DNA from: UBA10110 sp964354145
Lineage (GTDB): Bacteria; Patescibacteriota; Kazan-3B-28; UBA10110
NCBI GenBank assembly: GCA_964354145.1
Contig: CAYGXX010000003.1
Location: 1-31,969 of the forward strand
DNA length: 31,969 bases
Reading direction: 5' to 3'
Position numbers and translations under genes: made by a program. Shown piece after piece: positions 23,401 to 29,808 of the stretch. Every line of letters starts with the position of its first letter. The first letter of the stretch is position 1. Below the pieces are notes generated by a model. The model was not told where the DNA came from and did no database searches. It saw only the letters and a list, made by a program, of their open reading frames with translations.

Positions 23401-26274
23401 CCCATCGGCAAACGGGAAATCCCATTTGTAATAAGCCGAGCCGTCCGCATTAGTCTGATATTTTATTCCCGGCCCAAAGTTTCGGTACACGGTATCGCCA
23501 GGAGCATTAGTCCGATAATATAAATCTACCGCGATCAAAGTAGAAGCATTCTGGGCTTGCGCCACCACTGTTAAGGGCGATAAGTAGGTATACCCTTGCA
23601 TGGGGGTGACTAAGGTCGTGCCCACTAGATTGCCGATAACATTAGAGGTCGGCACCGTATTCACGAGAGTACTGGCATAACGATCAAACGAGCTGCCGGC
23701 TCCATCGCTGAAGGTAGCTCTATTCATAATTACCGTGCCATTGGCTACTCCGGCATTAATCCTGACTCGGAAAGCAATCGTCCGGGTCCGACCGCGCAAA
23801 ATGGTACCGTTCCAAACAACGGAGTTAGAGACGGCATCGTAGGTAGCATTACTAACATAATTGTCGTAGGTGGTATTGGTTGGAATAGGATCCGTGAATA
23901 TAACATTGGCAGTAGCCGTGCCGGTATTGCGTAAAACAATGGTATAAGTTAGGAGGCTGCCTGCCGGAGCAATCGCCAAATTTACTGCTTTAGTGGAAGT
24001 AGCTAAATAAGGCTTCCCGGGCTCCGGACCATTAACCACAGTGAATGAGAATGGCATAGGAGCGCCATTAGGATTAGTAACATCCACGGGGGCTCCGCTG
24101 GCATTAGTCGCAATGGCCGGGTCAATCTTGACAGTGTACACTCCGCTATAGTCAAAAACAGTAGTATGGCTAAAGGTTACTAGTTTGTTATTATTTGACC
24201 ACACTGCTGACCAGCGCAAATCAAGCGGAATTGAAGAACCTTGTTTAGTTACGCTAAACGCGCTCCACACCGAGGCAATGTTCATTGGCATACTAAACAT
24301 CACTTGGATGCTCGCATTATTTGCCACATTAGTTTGATTATTTAGCGGATTGGTACTGACAACATACGGTCGGCGCATATCCACGAGCGTCAAGGCATCA
24401 TAGCCCGGCGGACCGGGAGCCGTTTCCGCATTGCCATCATAATCGGTAGCAAGGGAATAGAAATAATAAGTGGCAAACTCTTTCGCGGGAATATCTATCG
24501 TCCATTTGTAATAATCATAGCCACTGCGATTACCGCCCGAAGGCATAAAATAAATACCATTGCCTTTTGATCCCCAGTCACCGGTACCTTTACGCAGTTT
24601 TAATTCCGCTGTATCTACTCCCACCCCCAACGGGCAGCCATCAGCATAAGTTCCTTGATACGGGTCAGTCGCCTCTACCACCACTACAATCGGTGACTTA
24701 TACGTAGTCGCTGGCATCGGCTGGATGTTATTGTTGGCATCCAAAATCCCTATCACTACTGAAGATGGGGCGGTTTTATCCATTGATTCTGTACAGCCGA
24801 TAACCCCACCAGATCCCCCGCCAGCAATGCTGATGGTATCCTGCCCAGTAGCGCCGCTGTAAGTGGCAGTGATAGTATGCAATCCCGGAGCCGTGAGGAG
24901 GTAGGAATCATAAGTGACTACTCCATTACTCCAAGACCCGGTAGTAGAACCATTACCAATGGTCACGGGAGAAATATCCGTGGGAGTAGCGCCCAAAGCT
25001 ACTGTGTTGTTGAAAGTGGTAATGGTGTTGCCATAGGCGTCTTTAGCTGTTACCGTCAGAGAAAAGAATTTATTCACCGTCCCGCTATCCGGCGCATCCA
25101 CCGTAAAACTCGCCACCGCCCCATAAGCTACTGTAAACCCATCGCTGGTGCCGGTGGCGATAAGAGCATCTGCAGCCGTATAGGATTTTACTCGTACTTT
25201 CCACTGGCTGCCCGGCGTATCATTGTTGACTGTCCAACTGTAGGTCTGCGGCATCGCTACATCTGCCACTCCATTTTCAATGGTGTAATAATTCGCCCCA
25301 TTGTCCGGCGAATATGCCAAATCCAAATGATCAATGGCGGTTTCTCCCCCCGCCCGGAATGTAATACTGTTCCCCGATGTCCCAATGACCCAAGACGTAG
25401 CTGAGGTCGGGGAACTAATTAATACAATGTCATTTACTATTTCACTCTCGTCATACCCAGTGCCAGTATTGGATACAGTATCAAAAGTTATAAGACCATC
25501 AACCCAATCTATGGCGGATGGACCAATTAAAACTGTTACGGCAGCAGTCCCGTTACTCCATGTGGGAGTTCCAATAGCTAGCTCATATATCCCCCCCGCT
25601 TCAGTTGTATATTTAGTTCCTTTAATAGTAACGTCCAACCCTACTATAGGGACACCTGAGCGCGTGACAATACCCTGAACAGCTACTTCCCCAGTATAAT
25701 TAATAATAATGTTGCTATATTGATCTTTGGCTGTAAAATCCATATAACCAGTCATACCATCTGCTAATATTGGTTCAGCATCTGTCAACAAAGTCGCGAT
25801 TGGCCCATAATCAATCTTAAAATCATCACTTTCATCGGAAGTGATTAAAGTGGCTGGGTTGTAGTAAGCTTCGACTTTGATTGTAAAGTCACTTTCCCCC
25901 GCTCCGTTTACTACCGGCGTCTCCCAATCATAGCTTTGGGGTGAGCCGGTATAAGCTTCATTACCATCAATCAAATTCCAAGAACTGCCACTATCCTCGG
26001 AATAATACAAGGCAAAATAATTTGGCAGGGGAGAGAGCTCAGTAACGTCGGTAGTCCACCAAACTTTATTAGCATCCCCAATATCCCAATCGGTAGCGCC
26101 AGTAGGTGTTGTCACGGTTACGGTTACTGCCGCCAATGCCTTTTCCGTAACAAAATTAAACAACCCCCCCGGAAACACCACCTGGATAATCAAAACTAAG
26201 GTGGTGATTAGCGAAATTAACCGGTGACCACGCAAAACTCTATCCTTGGATGTAATTTTTTGTTTTTGTTTCAA
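20443..26274 (-). CDS. Giant modular surface protein with LPSTG cell-wall sorting signal
   Basis: 1943 residues. Long signal peptide (about 1-49, ending ALAA). Residues 50-280 match the neighbouring lipoprotein; 283-385 and 386-484 match two modules of the 1465-residue dockerin protein. Then three Ig-like SbsA/Big_5-type domains (about 635-745, 993-1108, 1385-1490; 'VRVTFSAAMDRPSV', 'YQVFIDPSIAKDANG') alternate with DUF11-like repeats (about 755-870, 1115-1230, 1240-1370; 'YTIVLRNTGTATANVIFTDP'). The end is LPSTG (1902-1906), a hydrophobic stretch and basic residues (KTYLAKK), i.e. a sortase substrate. No sortase gene is in the window. Start codon is TTG with no Shine-Dalgarno; a promoter lies about 30 nt upstream of the leader. 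Likely cell-cell attachment or S-layer-like role. Confidence 0.88.
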   Translation of the reverse strand: MKQKQKITSKDRVLRGHRLISLITTLVLIIQVVFPGGLFNFVTEKALAAVTVTVTTPTGATDWDIGDANKVWWTTDVTELSPLPNYFALYYSEDSGSSWNLIDGNEAYTGSPQSYDWETPVVNGAGESDFTIKVEAYYNPATLITSDESDDFKIDYGPIATLLTDAEPILADGMTGYMDFTAKDQYSNIIINYTGEVAVQGIVTRSGVPIVGLDVTIKGTKYTTEAGGIYELAIGTPTWSNGTAAVTVLIGPSAIDWVDGLITFDTVSNTGTGYDESEIVNDIVLISSPTSATSWVIGTSGNSITFRAGGETAIDHLDLAYSPDNGANYYTIENGVADVAMPQTYSWTVNNDTPGSQWKVRVKSYTAADALIATGTSDGFTVAYGAVASFTVDAPDSGTVNKFFSLTVTAKDAYGNTITTFNNTVALGATPTDISPVTIGNGSTTGSWSNGVVTYDSYLLTAPGLHTITATYSGATGQDTISIAGGGSGGVIGCTESMDKTAPSSVVIGILDANNNIQPMPATTYKSPIVVVVEATDPYQGTYADGCPLGVGVDTAELKLRKGTGDWGSKGNGIYFMPSGGNRSGYDYYKWTIDIPAKEFATYYFYSLATDYDGNAETAPGPPGYDALTLVDMRRPYVVSTNPLNNQTNVANNASIQVMFSMPMNIASVWSAFSVTKQGSSIPLDLRWSAVWSNNNKLVTFSHTTVFDYSGVYTVKIDPAIATNASGAPVDVTNPNGAPMPFSFTVVNGPEPGKPYLATSTKAVNLAIAPAGSLLTYTIVLRNTGTATANVIFTDPIPTNTTYDNYVSNATYDAVSNSVVWNGTILRGRTRTIAFRVRINAGVANGTVIMNRATFSDGAGSSFDRYASTLVNTVPTSNVIGNLVGTTLVTPMQGYTYLSPLTVVAQAQNASTLIAVDLYYRTNAPGDTVYRNFGPGIKYQTNADGSAYYKWDFPFADGINRTYYFYTRATDSYGNVENAPSGYDAYTRVNTIRPYITLTTPVQDAMDVPISGTSSYVRVTFSAAMDRPSVINAFKFSRVDGTAVPDFQWVATWNTGSTQVTLRHPNVPFEYKTQYQVFIDPSIAKDANGKYLNNADSRAVPNPFSFTTAVKQAPDLTASVKLVDSDTVKPGALLLFTIKVDNSLGTVSARVTLTDPLPANTIYANYVFGGLRYNATTKTFTWSGTLPAGASQTMGFQARVNTPLDNDLGITNIVTLKDQTNPAITKQATSIVGSSPNWETSTFEVDLPPDRPDGKAKPGDILAYTAFIENTGDMNASNMTVTANIPVNTKYTGSSSSGDFVYDPITNTLKWTGTLNVGQNKNFVYSIQLDSEGSKFGSPNDKVRSQINIADGVVGYVMEKTTMVDVPVIIVDPPNPPKPRPDPAPYITDQIQPAMNAKSVKLFSSIAIPFSEPVVPDSLQYEVMLGNLQIDASQWGVNWSAESNVATLKSPIPLDSGETYTIHVIDAFDLQGLHLITDGPVPDNTWRFTTVRPMLTFAQPEGPISFLAGQVSQEIVLKVVDWVNFNTFGVPPAYLPYTVEGTQDLVLNFETTSTTGGMGKTPTGPFYIKSWGPWSGKPTDPAEYLKIPVGMDSALLYYTDPEIGYNSLMAADSNTQGYVVIDPERKPVITTSTSSDIDQIYFASDPQRIPVNSFSNPIIFGITNRDQPVELQAGRSFLLHSISPTGRFYTSDKNPITEEYVANTNQGRQVFYRHYIRITTMTETIYYKDSTPGSYTLMVADGNSELGIAGVVIQSGIAQSAGQNILILPLDITDCEEGDCELEELTLVEDESGRLLDRIVVTPKDVTLVPGATKTFTATGYDTEGKEITTLVFSWYVVAGGGTILKAGLPGNNHTSKFTAGRVPGVYYNTVMAVAYYNGNIMADNATVRVARVISYGAPGTLPSTGPNGIQILFMILTLISAIALAAVEHYEKTYLAKKQVVE

Positions 26275-26311
26275 GGGAATATCTAATATCTATAGATTAA
26301 AGTATTACATC

Positions 26312-26340
26312 ATTATACCACCAATAGTTGTTTTCGTCAA
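26312..26340 (-). promoter_or_regulatory. Promoter of the LPSTG surface protein
   Basis: Minus-strand TTGACG (26335-26340), 17 bp, TATAAT (26312-26317). Predicted start near 26305, about 30 nt before the TTG start codon. Confidence 0.8.
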
Positions 26341-26359
26341 CATCACTTTTTCTTCCTTT

Positions 26360-26392
26360 TGTCATCCTCGGGCTTGACCCGAGGATCCAGAC
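26360..26392. repeat. Dispersed repeat in the divergent intergenic region
   Basis: GTCATCCTCGGGCTTGACCC followed by GAGGATCCAG: a CCTCGGG/CCCGAGG hairpin of the family seen near 7.5 and 17.1 kb. It separates the two divergent promoters. Confidence 0.6.
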
Positions 26393-26432
26393 AAGAAAAT
26401 AAACAAAAGGTAGCTCTGGAAGCCAATAATAC

Positions 26433-26459
26433 TTGACTTTAGCCGTATTCTGGTATAAT
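26433..26459 (+). promoter_or_regulatory. Promoter of the lipoprotein gene
   Basis: TTGACT (26433-26438), 15 bp, TATAAT (26454-26459) with an extended -10 (TGG before TATAAT). The leader to the ATG at 26762 would be about 295 nt and includes repeat words (ACCCTCCTTCGCT at about 26527; GAACTTGTCGAAGGATT at about 26640). No other gene is seen in it. Confidence 0.6.
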
Positions 26460-26761
26460 ATTCGCTTAGATATTAGCCCCTTGAAAATAAGCGTTAGCTT
26501 ACCCCGCGTAGCGACATCTATATCCAGACCCTCCTTCGCTCTTTGAGCTTCGGACGGGCAGGGAGGATAAATATCATATTCTGGATGAGATGGAGCTTAT
26601 GCTGGGGTCTTTGAGCCCGGCATTCTGCCGAATAGGTCCTGAACTTGTCGAAGGATTACCTTTATGCCTATCCGTCAGGCTGCCGCGCTCAAGGAATCAT
26701 TCCGGAGAGTACGGCTATCAAAACCAGCCAGGCAGACGCCCTGGCAAAAGGAGCCTTTACG

Positions 26762-27529
26762 ATGCATCGTAACATTCTTCTTGTTCTCGCCGGGCTCTGC
26801 CTGGCACTTCTCGGAACTGCATGTGGCAACGAGGGGCCAATCGCCCCACCCATCCATATCGGCGACATCACCATCGTTGATGATGGTGATGGACAACTCA
26901 TCGGTAACGAGCCGGTAATGTTATCCTGGGAATTCTATCCCAGGATTGACTACTGGCAAACTTCTTACTCTACCGATGGTGGCCAACACTGGGTCCCCTC
27001 GGATAGGTTCAGTAGCAATGTTGGGGTCTGGAAGATTCCGGAGAATATCGACACCGATACCTTCACAGTAAAGGTGGAGGGCTGGAAAGACTGCCGGCCA
27101 GCTCCTCGTGTGTCAGCCTGCAGTGAACTAGTGACCGTTGCTTCTTTCTGTGAGCCACACAGCCTATATGTGAAGGCTGATCCGGTCTTTGTAGACGGTA
27201 TAACTGGTTATCTAGCACTGGGGGTCAAGGATAAGTACGGTAACTATGTCAAGAACTTCATTGGCACAGTATCGGTCATGGGGACCCTTACGAGGTCTGG
27301 CGTTGGCATAGCAGGGATGATAATCAATATAGGGGGGGCTTCATATATGCCAGATTCCGTCAATGGACTATACTTTTTATGCCCTGCCACTCCTGTCTGG
27401 CACAATGGCACTGCTGATATAACAGTGCTGATCGGGCCATCAAATGTCGATTGGGTTGACGGCCTGATATCTTTCAATGTTTCCATTGATACACTGACGG
27501 GGTACGATGAGAGCCAAGTGACGAATTAA
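26762..27529 (+). CDS. Lipoprotein paralogous to the N-terminus of the LPSTG protein
   Basis: 255 residues. Signal peptide of about 20 residues ending L-L-G-T-A-C, a slightly atypical lipobox with Cys21 as the lipidation site (Lgt and LspA are in the window). ATG 26762 is preceded by AAAGGAG at 9-10 nt. Residues about 30-255 align end to end with residues 50-282 of the divergent giant protein: 'STDGGQHW' with 'SEDSGSSW', 'TFTVKVEGW' with 'DFTIKVEAY', 'TRSGVGIAG' with 'TRSGVPIVG', 'ITVLIGPSNVDWVDGLISF' with 'VTVLIGPSAIDWVDGLITF', and 'TGYDESQVTN' with 'TGYDESEIVND'. It ends just where the shared module ends. Extra cysteines (CRPAPRVSAC) may form a disulfide. Role unknown; it may present the same binding module at the membrane. 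Confidence 0.82.
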   Translation: MHRNILLVLAGLCLALLGTACGNEGPIAPPIHIGDITIVDDGDGQLIGNEPVMLSWEFYPRIDYWQTSYSTDGGQHWVPSDRFSSNVGVWKIPENIDTDTFTVKVEGWKDCRPAPRVSACSELVTVASFCEPHSLYVKADPVFVDGITGYLALGVKDKYGNYVKNFIGTVSVMGTLTRSGVGIAGMIINIGGASYMPDSVNGLYFLCPATPVWHNGTADITVLIGPSNVDWVDGLISFNVSIDTLTGYDESQVTN

Positions 27530-27589
27530 CCCCCGATCTTGCACCTTTCGGAGGAATCCGAACCCTCCTCCTAACAACAAACTGGCCTC

Positions 27590-27658
27590 TGTGTTCTGCG
27601 ACGCGCTTCGCGGAACGCAGGCCGCCTGAACACCCCGACTTCACGTCGGGGTTTTTCC
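27590..27658 (+). terminator. Double-hairpin terminator, copy C1
   Basis: Hairpin 1 pairs TGTGTTC (27590-27596) with GAACGCA (27613-27619) and has an inner GCG-CTTC-GCG. Hairpin 2 pairs CCCCGAC (27633-27639) with GTCGGGG (27645-27651) and is followed by TTTTTCC. A second copy with pair-preserving changes is at 28547-28614. Confidence 0.8.
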
Positions 27659-27736
27659 TATCCCGCCTGCCCTGAGAATTTAGGGAGAATGCTGGGACTT
27701 ATCCCACAAATCTAATTTTCCCTACTTTGAATCTAC

Positions 27737-27774
27737 AGTGCACCAGTCTCCGCTATAGCGTTTTCTCGTGCACT
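27737..27774. repeat. Palindrome family, copy P1 (asymmetric)
   Basis: 38 bp with outer arms AGTGCAC/GTGCACT and a central CGCTATAGCG, but unpaired middles (CAGTCTC against TTTTCTC). Nearly identical to P3, including the upstream word TTTG(A/T)ATCTA. Confidence 0.85.
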
Positions 27775-27799
27775 AAAATACTCTTTACAGAGCAATCTA

Positions 27800-27837
27800 G
27801 AGCGCACCAAATCTGCTATAGCAGATTTGGTGCGCTC
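27800..27837. repeat. Palindrome family, copy P2 (perfect, altered arms)
   Basis: 38-bp perfect palindrome centred on GCTATAGC, arms GAGCGCACCAAATCT. The middle differs from the other copies (AAATCT instead of AGTCTCC), with matching changes in both arms. Confidence 0.9.
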
Positions 27838-27874
27838 CTCATGATCTTCAGCAAACTAATCACAGGGAACTACA

Positions 27875-27898
27875 GAGGCGGCGCTCCCGCGCCGCCTC
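27875..27898. repeat. GC-rich perfect hairpin
   Basis: 10-bp arms GAGGCGGCGC / GCGCCGCCTC with a 4-nt loop; followed by CTTATGAC, so not a typical terminator. It lies 20 bp before a consensus promoter. Confidence 0.55.
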
Positions 27899-27917
27899 CT
27901 TATGACTCAAGCCTTGT

Positions 27918-27946
27918 TTGACAATAATTTAATTCGGCTGTATAAT
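27918..27946 (+). promoter_or_regulatory. Perfect consensus promoter of a short RNA
   Basis: TTGACA (27918-27923), 17 bp, TATAAT (27941-27946) on the plus strand; there is no ordinary gene downstream on this strand. Confidence 0.8.
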
Positions 27947-27952
27947 TTAAAC

Positions 27953-28002
27953 ATACTTATGAGAAATACCTCCTACGGGTTTCGTCCCTAGGCGGTGTTT
28001 TT
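27953..28002 (+). ncRNA. Candidate ~50-nt terminated RNA (with a possible 10-codon leader peptide)
   Basis: From the start predicted by the promoter at 27918-27946, the RNA meets a stem ACC.CCTA.GGG / CCC.TAGG.GGT (27968-27996) and TTTTT (27998-28002). It holds a tiny frame at 27959-27991 (MRNTSYGFRP), without Shine-Dalgarno, whose last codons lie inside the stem. It ends 12 bp before the stop codon of the convergent NYN gene, so longer read-through would be antisense to that gene. Confidence 0.6.
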
Positions 28003-28013
28003 CATTTTATCAC

Positions 28014-28499
28014 TTATTGTCCTATCTTTTTCCGTAAATTATCCATATAGACAATCTTATCTTTAGCAGTTTGCTTAAGCAAATTCGAACAGGTACCTTT
28101 GTACGGGCTCAACACCATACGAAGCTTATCAGTATCATATAAGCGTCTTACTAAAGAATAGAAATCTCCGTCACTAGTGACAATAACCGCCTGGTGATAT
28201 TTTTCATAATCCAACATAACTTGCAGAACTAAATCAGCATCAATATTACCTTTGATACTCCCCTCACCATCGGGTATGGTTGGCTTAAATTTGACAACAA
28301 ATCCTGCTTTTTGAAATAGATCATAAAGATCATTGTGCTTTGCTACATATCCAATAAACAAATATGCTACAGCTACGCCGTATTTCTCGGAAAGATACTT
28401 GCGGAATTTGAACCAATCTATCTTCCATCCCAAAGACTCTATCCCACGGTATACATTTTGACTATCTATAAAAGCATAGTTATGCTCTAAGGTCCTCAC
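28014..28499 (-). CDS. NYN-domain protein, putative RNase (LabA/DUF88-like)
   Basis: 161 residues, a single PIN-like NYN domain. Acidic residues expected for metal binding are present: 'FIDSQNVYRGI' (D12), 'KGNIDADLVLQ' (D87, D89) and 'VTSDGDFYSLVRRL' (D110, D112). NYN proteins are predicted or shown nucleases acting on RNA. The start is GTG at 28499 without Shine-Dalgarno; the next ATG is deep inside the fold. It lies between two duplicated repeat blocks (C1-P1-P2 and C2-P3-P4) and is convergent with the short RNA. No toxin or antitoxin partner is seen. Target unknown. Confidence 0.9.
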   Translation of the reverse strand: MRTLEHNYAFIDSQNVYRGIESLGWKIDWFKFRKYLSEKYGVAVAYLFIGYVAKHNDLYDLFQKAGFVVKFKPTIPDGEGSIKGNIDADLVLQVMLDYEKYHQAVIVTSDGDFYSLVRRLYDTDKLRMVLSPYKGTCSNLLKQTAKDKIVYMDNLRKKIGQ

Positions 28500-28546
28500 A
28501 TTTTCAGTTTACCATTATCAAAAGAATAGACCACTTGCCACCTTTA

Positions 28547-28614
28547 TGTATTGCAACGCGCTTCGCGGAATACAGGCATCCTGAACGCCCCGATTTTACA
28601 TCGGGGCTTCTTTG
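28547..28614 (+). repeat. Double-hairpin element, copy C2
   Basis: Same plan as 27590-27658: TGTATT (28547-28552) pairs with AATACA (28569-28574) around GCG-CTTC-GCG; then GCCCCGAT/ATCGGGGC (28587-28607) and TTCTTTG. Relative to C1, G-C becomes A-T in hairpin 1, C-G becomes T-A in hairpin 2, and a T-G pair becomes T-A. No plus-strand gene precedes it, so it may be an orphan terminator left by a duplication. Confidence 0.75.
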
Positions 28615-28727
28615 TATCTACCCACCACGAAAGAATCAACCAGAGGAGATGAGACAGGGAGGGACGGTTCTTGGATTCGACAAGCTCACCACATGCTTTT
28701 GACCTGTACTTTAGTCATTAGAATATG

Positions 28728-28752
28728 AGCGACCTTAATTGGTCGCTTTTTC
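28728..28752 (+). terminator. Orphan intrinsic terminator
   Basis: AGCGACC / GGTCGCT (28728-28734, 28741-28747), 6-nt loop, TTTTTCG tail. Upstream on this strand are only two tiny frames (17 codons at about 28649, 11 codons at about 28694) that I cannot support as genes. Confidence 0.7.
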
Positions 28753-28783
28753 GTACCCCCCAAATCCCTCTTCAGATCTCTAC

Positions 28784-28817
28784 CGGCATAGATTCTGCGA
28801 CCGCAAATTCTATGCCG
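28784..28817. repeat. Imperfect 34-bp palindrome
   Basis: Arms CGGCATAGA / TCTATGCCG with a partly paired middle (CTGCGACCGCAAA). Similar in size and build to the P family but different in sequence. Confidence 0.6.
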
Positions 28818-28867
28818 ATCGGAGGCAACAAAAGCCAGAGAATCTTGTTGTGTCCATTTGTATCTAT

Positions 28868-28905
28868 AGCGCACCAGTCTCCGCTATAGCGTTTTCTCGT
28901 GCACA
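28868..28905. repeat. Palindrome family, copy P3 (asymmetric)
   Basis: AGCGCACCAGTCTCCGCTAT followed by AGCGTTTTCTCGTGCAC. Almost identical to P1, with the same unpaired middle; 26 bp separate it from P4, the same spacer as between P1 and P2. Confidence 0.85.
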
Positions 28906-28930
28906 GCAATAATAATTTATAAACCATCAT

Positions 28931-28968
28931 AGCGCACCAGTCTCCGCTATAGCGGAAACTGGTGCGCT
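28931..28968. repeat. Palindrome family, copy P4
   Basis: Arms AGCGCACCAGTCTCCGCTA and its complement with one mismatch. It begins 5 bp beyond the stop codon of the 44-residue membrane protein and may end that transcript. Confidence 0.88.
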
Positions 28969-28973
28969 TACGT

Positions 28974-29108
28974 TCACCAACCCACGTTCTCGTTGATATA
29001 TCTCACCATCCCTATTAGAAAAACTATCAATGCGAGAAAAAATATAACAAATAATGATACTATCAACACTAAACTAGATCTCACAATTTTGAACCAATTT
29101 ATCTTCAC
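28974..29108 (-). CDS. 44-residue single-pass membrane protein
   Basis: Not in most ORF lists because of its length. GTG start at 29106-29108, stop TGA at 28974-28976. It begins MKINWFKIVRSS, followed by an uninterrupted hydrophobic helix of about 23 residues (LVLIVSLFVIFFLALIVFLIG) and a polar end (MVRYINENVGW): a typical inner-membrane microprotein with basic N-terminus. It is 79 bp downstream of the PaaX/Cas2-like gene on the same strand, a 12-codon frame just before it overlaps its start, and palindrome P4 follows directly. The upstream gene also has a membrane segment, so the two could interact. No Shine-Dalgarno. Support is composition and position only. Confidence 0.5.
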   Translation of the reverse strand: MKINWFKIVRSSLVLIVSLFVIFFLALIVFLIGMVRYINENVGW

Positions 29109-29187
29109 TACTCAGTAATTAATTCCTCAATCCTACTGTTTAACATAGTAACATAAGCCTTTGCAGTAAGACCTTTGGTGGTTTAAT

Positions 29188-29724
29188 TCATAATTTGACC
29201 ATTTTCCCTTCAATCAGATCGACATAAGGATAGATCTCATAAAGATGGGCTAGAAATTCAATTTCTTTACTACAGGGATATTTGTGCCGCCAAACACTAT
29301 CCTGGATTCTCTCAAACCCCAAATCCCGTAATTTGCACCTTAATACATCGCGTTTATATTTTTTATCTTCAGGGACGTCAAAAATCACTACTCGCCATTT
29401 GCCATCCCATCTAATCGGTATATCTAATTCCATTGCATCTACCTGATACTCCAGAACTTTCTTGCGCCCCAGTTGGGTCAAAGTGATCTTGGTTTTCTCT
29501 CCCCTCTCGCTGACAGTGATCAACCCCTTTTCTTCCAGATCTCGGAATCTCTGTTGGATATATCCCAATTGTCGGACTCTTTTTTTATATTTATTCAAAA
29601 ATGGTTTCAACAATCGTAAAGCACCGGGCGCCGCAAAAGCAATCAATAAAACTCCGCCTAAACCGGCTATGGACAAAAGAATATCTCGAGCTAAATCCAA
29701 TTTTTCTTTTTGCGCTCTCTTCAT
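29188..29724 (-). CDS. PaaX/Cas2-fold protein with membrane anchor and winged helix
   Basis: 178 residues from ATG 29724 (the frame runs to 29808 but the extra 28 codons are a translation of palindrome P5). Residues 15-37 are a membrane helix (ILLSIAGLGGVLLIAFAAPG); 45-92 a winged helix with wing-like 'EEKGLITVSERGEKTKITLTQLG'; 103-178 a Cas2/PaaX-C-like ferredoxin fold, 'WDGKWRVVIFDVPEDKKYKRDVLRCKLRDLGFERIQDSVW'. PaaX-type proteins repress transcription; Cas2 itself is a small nuclease-like adaptor. Membrane-anchored versions recur in CPR genomes, often labelled Cas2 by automatic pipelines, but no cas1 or CRISPR array is here. P5 lies 37 bp upstream of the start, a good candidate operator. 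Confidence 0.85.
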   Translation of the reverse strand: MKRAQKEKLDLARDILLSIAGLGGVLLIAFAAPGALRLLKPFLNKYKKRVRQLGYIQQRFRDLEEKGLITVSERGEKTKITLTQLGRKKVLEYQVDAMELDIPIRWDGKWRVVIFDVPEDKKYKRDVLRCKLRDLGFERIQDSVWRHKYPCSKEIEFLAHLYEIYPYVDLIEGKMVKL

Positions 29725-29760
29725 AAATATTCTTAAATCTACATCTTTAAATATAACACA

Positions 29761-29800
29761 TAGTGCACCAGTCTCCGCTATAGCGGAGACTGGTGCACTA
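29761..29800. repeat. Palindrome family, copy P5 (perfect)
   Basis: 40-bp perfect palindrome, arms TAGTGCACCAGTCTCCGCTA and complement, 37 bp upstream of the PaaX/Cas2-like start codon, i.e. in its leader or promoter. Confidence 0.92.
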
Positions 29801-29808
29801 CAAAGCAT

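Noticed and set aside
28649..28680. Relation of GAGACAGGGAGGGACGGTTC to the 'GGGGACGGTTCT' repeats linked to REP-associated transposases in other phyla
   Set aside because: Only one copy with part of the word is present and no Y1 transposase gene is in the window.
28640..28727. 17- and 11-codon frames before the orphan terminator as leader peptides
   Set aside because: The only SD-like words touch the start codons directly, and no downstream gene is regulated; too short to support.
27737..28968. CRISPR-like reading of P1-P2 and P3-P4 (38-bp repeats with 26-bp spacers) next to a Cas2-like protein
   Set aside because: Only two repeats per cluster, repeats differ in sequence and symmetry, no leader-repeat-spacer regularity, no cas1 or effector genes, and the Cas2-like protein has a membrane helix and winged helix typical of PaaX-type proteins.
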